Positions 59,420 through 64,000 of a DNA stretch of 64,000 nucleotides are shown here, piece after piece. Position numbers and translations under genes: made by a program. Source of the DNA: CAG-390 sp045543615 (GTDB lineage Bacteria; Bacillota; Clostridia; Oscillospirales; CAG-272); NCBI GenBank assembly GCA_045543615.1, contig JAZPXL010000007.1:57151-121150 (forward strand), read 5' to 3'. The number at the start of each line of letters is the position of its first letter. Positions within the stretch are counted from its first letter, which is position 1. A model generated the notes under the pieces. It did not search any database. It saw only the letters and a program-made list of their open reading frames with translations, and was not told the origin of the DNA.

Positions 59420-60976
59420 TTATCTCTGTGGAAGAAGAGTTGAGAGTATCCAATTCCGCATTTCTTTATCAATAACTCCGAAAATATTTAAAAGCAGTAT
59501 GTATAACAGTATTGAAATCAAGCTTTTTATTAATAGTGACGCAGTAATTGATAGTGCATTCGTTTGAATAATAGCAAACAGGGAAGAGACTAATAAAGAT
59601 GAAAGTATTACAAGAGCGATAGGAAGCACGAGCCAACGAAAGATTTTGAATTTAAGTGGGCATTTGCTTAATAACTTTGCTGCTGAAAAAGCGAAGTTGA
59701 TAAGCTCACTGATATACATTACTGCTATATAGCCATATATGCCGTACCTAGGCACAAGAAGGGTAACAAGTATTACTGATATCGCTGCATCTGCGATATT
59801 GACGTTCATTGTATAAACCTGTTCACCCATACCCTTAAGAATTGAATCTGTTACGGTATCTATATACATAAGAGGCATAAGTGGAGCTAATGCATAAATG
59901 TACCTTCCTGCCATATTGTTTGAGTACAGGCACTCTCCAAATGCAGAAGCGCAAACGGACAGCACGCCCGTTGCACAAAAACCAAAAATAAGCGTTAGTC
60001 TCCATACTCGCTTTGTTATGTATTCTATATGCTTTTTCTCACCACTTGCTATTGCTGATGAAATTTCGGGAACAAGCTGAGAGGTAAACGAGTGGATAAG
60101 TGCGTAGGGAAAAAGGACTACTGGCAGTGCCATCCCTGATAGAGCACCATATTCACTCAGAGCCTCTGCGTTTGTTGCACCAAAGCTCTCAAGTCCTATT
60201 GGAATGAGGATGTGTTCAATGGCTGTAAGTCCTGAACGAACATAGGTGCTCAGAGCTATCGGCATAGCAATAGAGAATATCTTCTTTGTATAGTTTTGAC
60301 TCGGGTTGTGTCTTGTTATAGAGATAAGCTTTTTCTTTTTTTCATAAAGGTAAAAAATGAAAGCTATCATCGCAGATAATAATTCGGATATTGTTGTTCC
60401 GAGCACTAAAGCTACACAAGAGTATTCGATGCCAAGAGGCATCAGAGGAGTCAATAGCATAGCTGTGCTAAAGATTTTCACCGCTTGAGACAGAATTTGA
60501 TTTAATGCGCTTTTCCAGACACGTCGAACTGCAGAAAAATATCCTGAGAGAGCTGAAGAAATTGCGATTGCCGGCAAAGGTAACCCCATCAGCGCAAGCG
60601 GCAATGCAGCTCTTGTGTCTCTTAACCAGTGAAGTGAAATCGTATTTGCAAGAGAGATAAGCAAAAGCATTGCAAGAGAACCGAAGGTTGTTGCATATAT
60701 CAGGCTTTTTTTCATTATTGCTCGTATTTCTGTTGCGCTATTCAAAGCCTCTGCAACGGTACGGGTAACGGCAAGATTGATTCCGGAGGTAGCAAGTGTA
60801 AGAGCAAATCCCCAAACGTTGCAGATGAGGGAATACAAGCCCATAGCCTCAGCACCAACTCGATTTGATATATAAACATTGAAAGCTACACTTACAGTTC
60901 TGATAAGGATAGCTGAAAGTGTTAGCAACAAGGAGTTATACACAAATGTTCTTGCTATATTATTTGTCTTTGTCAT
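59420..60976 (-). CDS. SpoVB/MurJ-like MOP-family flippase
   Basis: 518 aa, about 14 membrane spans. Head AIGT-like ILIRTVSVAFNVYISNRVGAEAMGLYSL and INLAVTRTVAEAL is the polysaccharide-synthase/SpoVB pattern. LMGLPLPAIAISSALSGYFSAVRR and SRYGALSGMALPVVLFP-like segments follow. Related proteins translocate lipid-linked precursors; SpoVB is tied to cortex synthesis, Wzx/MurJ to other polymers. Which one is not decidable from sequence alone. Confidence 0.82.
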   Translation of the reverse strand: MTKTNNIARTFVYNSLLLTLSAILIRTVSVAFNVYISNRVGAEAMGLYSLICNVWGFALTLATSGINLAVTRTVAEALNSATEIRAIMKKSLIYATTFGSLAMLLLISLANTISLHWLRDTRAALPLALMGLPLPAIAISSALSGYFSAVRRVWKSALNQILSQAVKIFSTAMLLTPLMPLGIEYSCVALVLGTTISELLSAMIAFIFYLYEKKKKLISITRHNPSQNYTKKIFSIAMPIALSTYVRSGLTAIEHILIPIGLESFGATNAEALSEYGALSGMALPVVLFPYALIHSFTSQLVPEISSAIASGEKKHIEYITKRVWRLTLIFGFCATGVLSVCASAFGECLYSNNMAGRYIYALAPLMPLMYIDTVTDSILKGMGEQVYTMNVNIADAAISVILVTLLVPRYGIYGYIAVMYISELINFAFSAAKLLSKCPLKFKIFRWLVLPIALVILSSLLVSSLFAIIQTNALSITASLLIKSLISILLYILLLNIFGVIDKEMRNWILSTLLPQR

Positions 60977-61048
60977 TTTCTTACCTCCGTTATTAGAGAA
61001 TATTCACCTATTTAATATAGAATGCACAAAGAAATTTTTTTAGACTAC

Positions 61049-61077
61049 TTTACAAATCAAAGATAATTTGATATAAT
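61049..61077 (+). promoter_or_regulatory. Promoter of the cytidylate-kinase-like gene
   Basis: TTTACA (61049-61054), 17 bp, TATAAT (61072-61077). Confidence 0.75.
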
Positions 61078-61105
61078 AATCAAAAACTTGGGAGGTGTAC
61101 GACTT

Positions 61106-61738
61106 ATGAGCAATACTGATACATTCGTTGTAACTGTGGCAAGACAATATGGAAGTGGTGGCAGAGAAATTGGTCTACGTCTTGGAGAGCTCCTTGGATT
61201 TAAAGCTTATGATAAAGAGCTTATTACAATGGCTGCGCAAAAGTCAGGTATGTCAAGTGAGGTACTGGGGCAGGTAGACGAGCACGCAACAAGCAGTCTT
61301 TTGTATACACTTGCTATGGGTTCTTCATATTTCAATGCTCCTGTACACAGCATAAGTATGCCGCTTAATGATAGGCTCTTTGTTACTCAGTCTCAGATAA
61401 TCCGTGAACTTAGCAATAAAGAATCCTGCGTTATTGTTGGCAGATGTGCAGATTATGTACTAAAGGAGTCACCTAAGAGAATAAGTATTTTTGTTTATGC
61501 GCCTCTTGATTTTAAGATCGCAAGAATAATGGAACGTCACCCCGGCATTGACGAAAAGAACGCCCGTGAGATCTCGCAGAGAACTGACAAGCGCAGAATT
61601 AATTATTATAATTACTATACAGGAAAAAAGTGGGGAGCTTTCGAGAATTATAATCTTTTGATTGATAGCTCTTTGCTTGGAATTGAAGGAACAGCAAATA
61701 TGCTTGCTTCATATGTAAGAACAATTATGAATACGTAA
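61106..61738 (+). CDS. Cytidylate-kinase-like family protein
   Basis: 210 aa from ATG 61106; the GGAGGTG RBS lies inside the longer frame. Cytidylate_kin2 pattern: VTVARQYGSGGREIGLRLGEL (P-loop variant without the usual GxxxxGKS/T), YDKELITMAAQKSG, CVIVGRCADYVL, RISIFVYAPLDFKIARIM, DKRRINYYNYYTGKKWG. Widespread in Clostridia; not the housekeeping Cmk; substrate unproven. Confidence 0.85.
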   Translation: MSNTDTFVVTVARQYGSGGREIGLRLGELLGFKAYDKELITMAAQKSGMSSEVLGQVDEHATSSLLYTLAMGSSYFNAPVHSISMPLNDRLFVTQSQIIRELSNKESCVIVGRCADYVLKESPKRISIFVYAPLDFKIARIMERHPGIDEKNAREISQRTDKRRINYYNYYTGKKWGAFENYNLLIDSSLLGIEGTANMLASYVRTIMNT

Positions 61739-61767
61739 AAACAGACCCGACTGAGTCGGGTCTGTTT
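61739..61767. terminator. Hairpin terminator between convergent genes
   Basis: AAACAGACCCGACT/AGTCGGGTCTGTTT, 14-bp inverted repeat around one central base. Confidence 0.82.
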
Positions 61768-61776
61768 ATTTGTAAT

Positions 61777-64000
61777 TTATTCACTTCTGAGTGCTTCAAC
61801 GGGATCTTTCTTTGCGGCAATCTTTGAGGGAATAAGACCTGCAATAAGTGTCATCAGAATACTGATGCACACAAGAATGATTGCGCCACCAACAGGAAGA
61901 GAAGCACCGATATTTGTTATGCCTGATGCGTGGTGTATAATAATGTTTGTGGGAATGATCAAAAGTATTGTTACACCGATACCAAGCAAGCCTGAAATAA
62001 GACCAATGATGAATGTCTCTGCGTTAAATACACGGGCAACATCCTTCTTAGATGCACCAATGGCACGGAGAATACCAATCTCCTTAGTGCGCTCAAGTAC
62101 GGAGATATAAGTGATAACTCCTATCATTATAGATGAAACGACAAGCGAAATAGCAACAAAAGCAATAAGAACACCTGAGATAACGTCAATAATGGTTGTA
62201 ATTGAGGACATAAGAAGCTTTACATAGTCGGTGTACTTAATAACCTTTTCTTCTTTTCCTTCATCAATCATTCTCTGGTTATAGGCGTCAATGATTGCGG
62301 AAATCTGGTCTTTATCAGAGAATGTTTTTGCATAAATGCTTATGCTTGCAGGAGTTTCAAGATCAACAGAGCACAGCTTCTTCATATTGCCCTCGTAGGT
62401 TGCGTCCGTTGTGGGCATTTGTGCTTTGAACATCTCAATGATCTGCTCTTCGGTCATCATCTGCATATATGCGTTGATCTGTGCCTGCTGATCTTCAGGA
62501 AGTGTTGCGATATAAGCCTTGATATCCTCAATTGTGATGTCACCATCCCTGAACTCTATGCCGGTAAAAACGTCTACACCGGGGTTATCCTTCTGTTCCT
62601 TTACGAGCTTATGATCGTTGATGCGATTGATATACTCACGGGTGAGAGCAGAGGTGTAAGCTATAGAGCCTGCGCTGATGGATGTTGAAACAGCGTCCTT
62701 GCTGGGACGGATTATACCAACTACCTTAAGGTCAATTCCATATTCCTCAAGCTGAGCGGAGAGGAGATTTTCGTGGTTTTTGTTGTCAGAGAAATCAGCA
62801 ACGCTAACGTATGTCTTGGTTTCCTCATCATAAACGAATGTGTCGGGAGTGAGGAGAAGGGTGTAGGTCATATTGAGAATATCCTCAATTTTGTACTCCG
62901 TGGGAACGATTTCGTATTCTTCACCCTTGAGAATCTTTTTGAAGTTCTCGAGTGCCTCGTCCTGATCCTTAAGTCCGAGAGTGTAGAGCGAGAGGTCGCT
63001 GATTCCGTTGTTTTCATCAACAACAAGCACAACCTCGTCATAATTGGAGGGCCACTTACCTGCGATACAATCGTACTGGGAGTGAATAAGCTCCTCGTCA
63101 TCAATCATCTCGGTAAATGCATTCATACCATACATAGCAGAAGCTGTTGATGTGATACCTGAGGACATCGAACCACCCATAATAGACATCATCTCGTCAA
63201 TAAGAGGGCTGGGGTGAACCTGTGTCACACCATTTGTTCTGTCGGAAGAATAAATCTGAAGGTCGAGATTGTATGTGTACGAAATTGCGGAGATATAATC
63301 TTTAAGCCCGCTATCATCTGACTCAATAAACTTTTTGAACTCACCGAGGTCATTTGATTGAACTTCGGATAGGAAAGTATTTATCAGTACGCTGAAAACA
63401 TCGTTTGAATAGATGGTGTCATCTTTTCTATTTTCCACATTACCTTCGTTCTTTTGACCTGCGATGGAGGTCGCAAGACTACCCATATCAATAGTTTCCG
63501 ACTGAATTGTTATTGGGTATGAGGAGAGAGTGTCCTCCTGCATTCTCGTGATGTATGCGTTGATACCATTCGAGAGAGAGAGAATGAGTGCAATTCCAAT
63601 TATTCCTATGCTACCTGCAAAGGACACGAGAAATGTGCGCGCTTTCTTTGTTAGTAGATTATTAAAGGAAAGAGAAATAGCGGTTTTTACAGACATTGAA
63701 GGCTTTTTAGCAGCATTTTCTTTCTTCTTTGCGGCATTAAACGCTGCAACTTCACTCTCTGCCTCTTCGTCCGAATATGGATTGCTGTCGCCTACAACGA
63801 TACCATCAATAACCTTGATGATTCTGCTTGAATAGGCATCCGCGAGCTCGGGGTTGTGTGTTACCATAATGACGAGCTTTTCTTTCGCAATCTCCTTGAG
63901 AATTTCCATAACAGCAACGCTTGTCTGTGTATCAAGCGCACCGGTTGGTTCATCAGCAAGAAGAATGTCAGGGTCATTTACAAGAGCACGGGCAATAGCA
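61777..64000 (-). CDS. ABC transporter ATPase fused to FtsX permease (5' end outside window)
   Basis: The frame stays open to the window edge, so the N-terminal part of the ATPase is missing. Visible: end of the nucleotide-binding domain (AIARALVNDPDILLADEPTGALD, H-loop THNPE), linker, TM near position 63640, then a large extracytoplasmic domain with FAKTDM-like elements (about 1.4 kb) and three C-terminal spans with ISVLERTKEIGILRAIGASKKDV. This ATPase-permease fusion is a MacB-like layout of Firmicutes. Function unknown. Confidence 0.85.
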   Translation of the reverse strand, partial: AIARALVNDPDILLADEPTGALDTQTSVAVMEILKEIAKEKLVIMVTHNPELADAYSSRIIKVIDGIVVGDSNPYSDEEAESEVAAFNAAKKKENAAKKPSMSVKTAISLSFNNLLTKKARTFLVSFAGSIGIIGIALILSLSNGINAYITRMQEDTLSSYPITIQSETIDMGSLATSIAGQKNEGNVENRKDDTIYSNDVFSVLINTFLSEVQSNDLGEFKKFIESDDSGLKDYISAISYTYNLDLQIYSSDRTNGVTQVHPSPLIDEMMSIMGGSMSSGITSTASAMYGMNAFTEMIDDEELIHSQYDCIAGKWPSNYDEVVLVVDENNGISDLSLYTLGLKDQDEALENFKKILKGEEYEIVPTEYKIEDILNMTYTLLLTPDTFVYDEETKTYVSVADFSDNKNHENLLSAQLEEYGIDLKVVGIIRPSKDAVSTSISAGSIAYTSALTREYINRINDHKLVKEQKDNPGVDVFTGIEFRDGDITIEDIKAYIATLPEDQQAQINAYMQMMTEEQIIEMFKAQMPTTDATYEGNMKKLCSVDLETPASISIYAKTFSDKDQISAIIDAYNQRMIDEGKEEKVIKYTDYVKLLMSSITTIIDVISGVLIAFVAISLVVSSIMIGVITYISVLERTKEIGILRAIGASKKDVARVFNAETFIIGLISGLLGIGVTILLIIPTNIIIHHASGITNIGASLPVGGAIILVCISILMTLIAGLIPSKIAAKKDPVEALRSE

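Noticed and set aside
1..64000. CRISPR array or rRNA genes
   Set aside because: No regularly spaced identical repeats and no rRNA-like conserved blocks were seen on reading through.

Overview
The window is 64 kb of ordinary-density bacterial chromosome from a spore-forming member of the Clostridia, probably an uncultured gut-type lineage. Evidence: a SigG-type forespore sigma factor, a CwlD amidase, a SpoVB-like flippase, a SpoIID-like/peptidoglycan-binding operon, IreB, ClpC, LexA and NrdR, AAGGAGG ribosome binding sites, SigA promoters of TTGACA-N17-TATAAT form, and a moderate GC content by eye. Assignment below class level is inference. No rRNA, CRISPR array, prophage or recognisable transposase was seen; there is one tRNA, a tRNA-Leu(CAA).

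Layout. 1-5701: end of a cell-surface beta-repeat protein, ychF, then a response regulator, histidine kinase and membrane HtrA protease. 5753-8467 (minus): a MutS-like ATPase without mismatch-recognition domain and a Xer-type recombinase. 8664-13369: membrane protein, HAD phosphatase, pheS, pheT. 13435-20008 (minus): gdhA, clpC, three coupled spore/peptidoglycan genes and the tRNA. 20282-24027: a second two-component pair, pgsA, rplS with a leader, sigG. 24028-27233 (minus): an ABC importer with a Crp/Fnr-type regulator and a candidate operator. 27429-31517: nucleotidyltransferase, NahK-like kinase, galE, galM (galactose/hexosamine salvage). 31619-37705: D-Ala-D-Ala carboxypeptidase, pgi, a small P-loop protein, an IMP dehydrogenase homologue, radC and an orphan winged-helix regulator. 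37703-38466: an inverted-repeat-bounded insert holding nested palindromes and a small membrane protein. 38468-44944 (minus): trmO, radA, YfcE-type phosphodiesterase, cwlD, acyl carrier protein, a catalytically dead carboxypeptidase homologue, ribF, ireB.

45142-50441 is the most unusual block: a tightly coupled triad of a TerB-N-type protein, a BrxD/DUF2791-type P-loop ATPase and an Lhr-like SF2 helicase. It has its own promoter and terminator and none of the usual BREX methylase/phosphatase partners nearby. I infer a stand-alone DNA-processing or defence module.

50466-64000: two small unknown genes, nrdR, pyk and pckG (convergent), lexA with its own SOS box followed by an FtsX/ABC pair, a SpoVB-like flippase, a cytidylate-kinase-like protein, and the 3' part of a fused ABC ATPase/FtsX permease that runs off the window. 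Start codons were revised where the ribosome binding site or promoter demanded it (8664, 14781, 19798, 20282, 22758, 26517, 31619, 32917, 41937, 42260, 50738, 51566, 55467, 61106).
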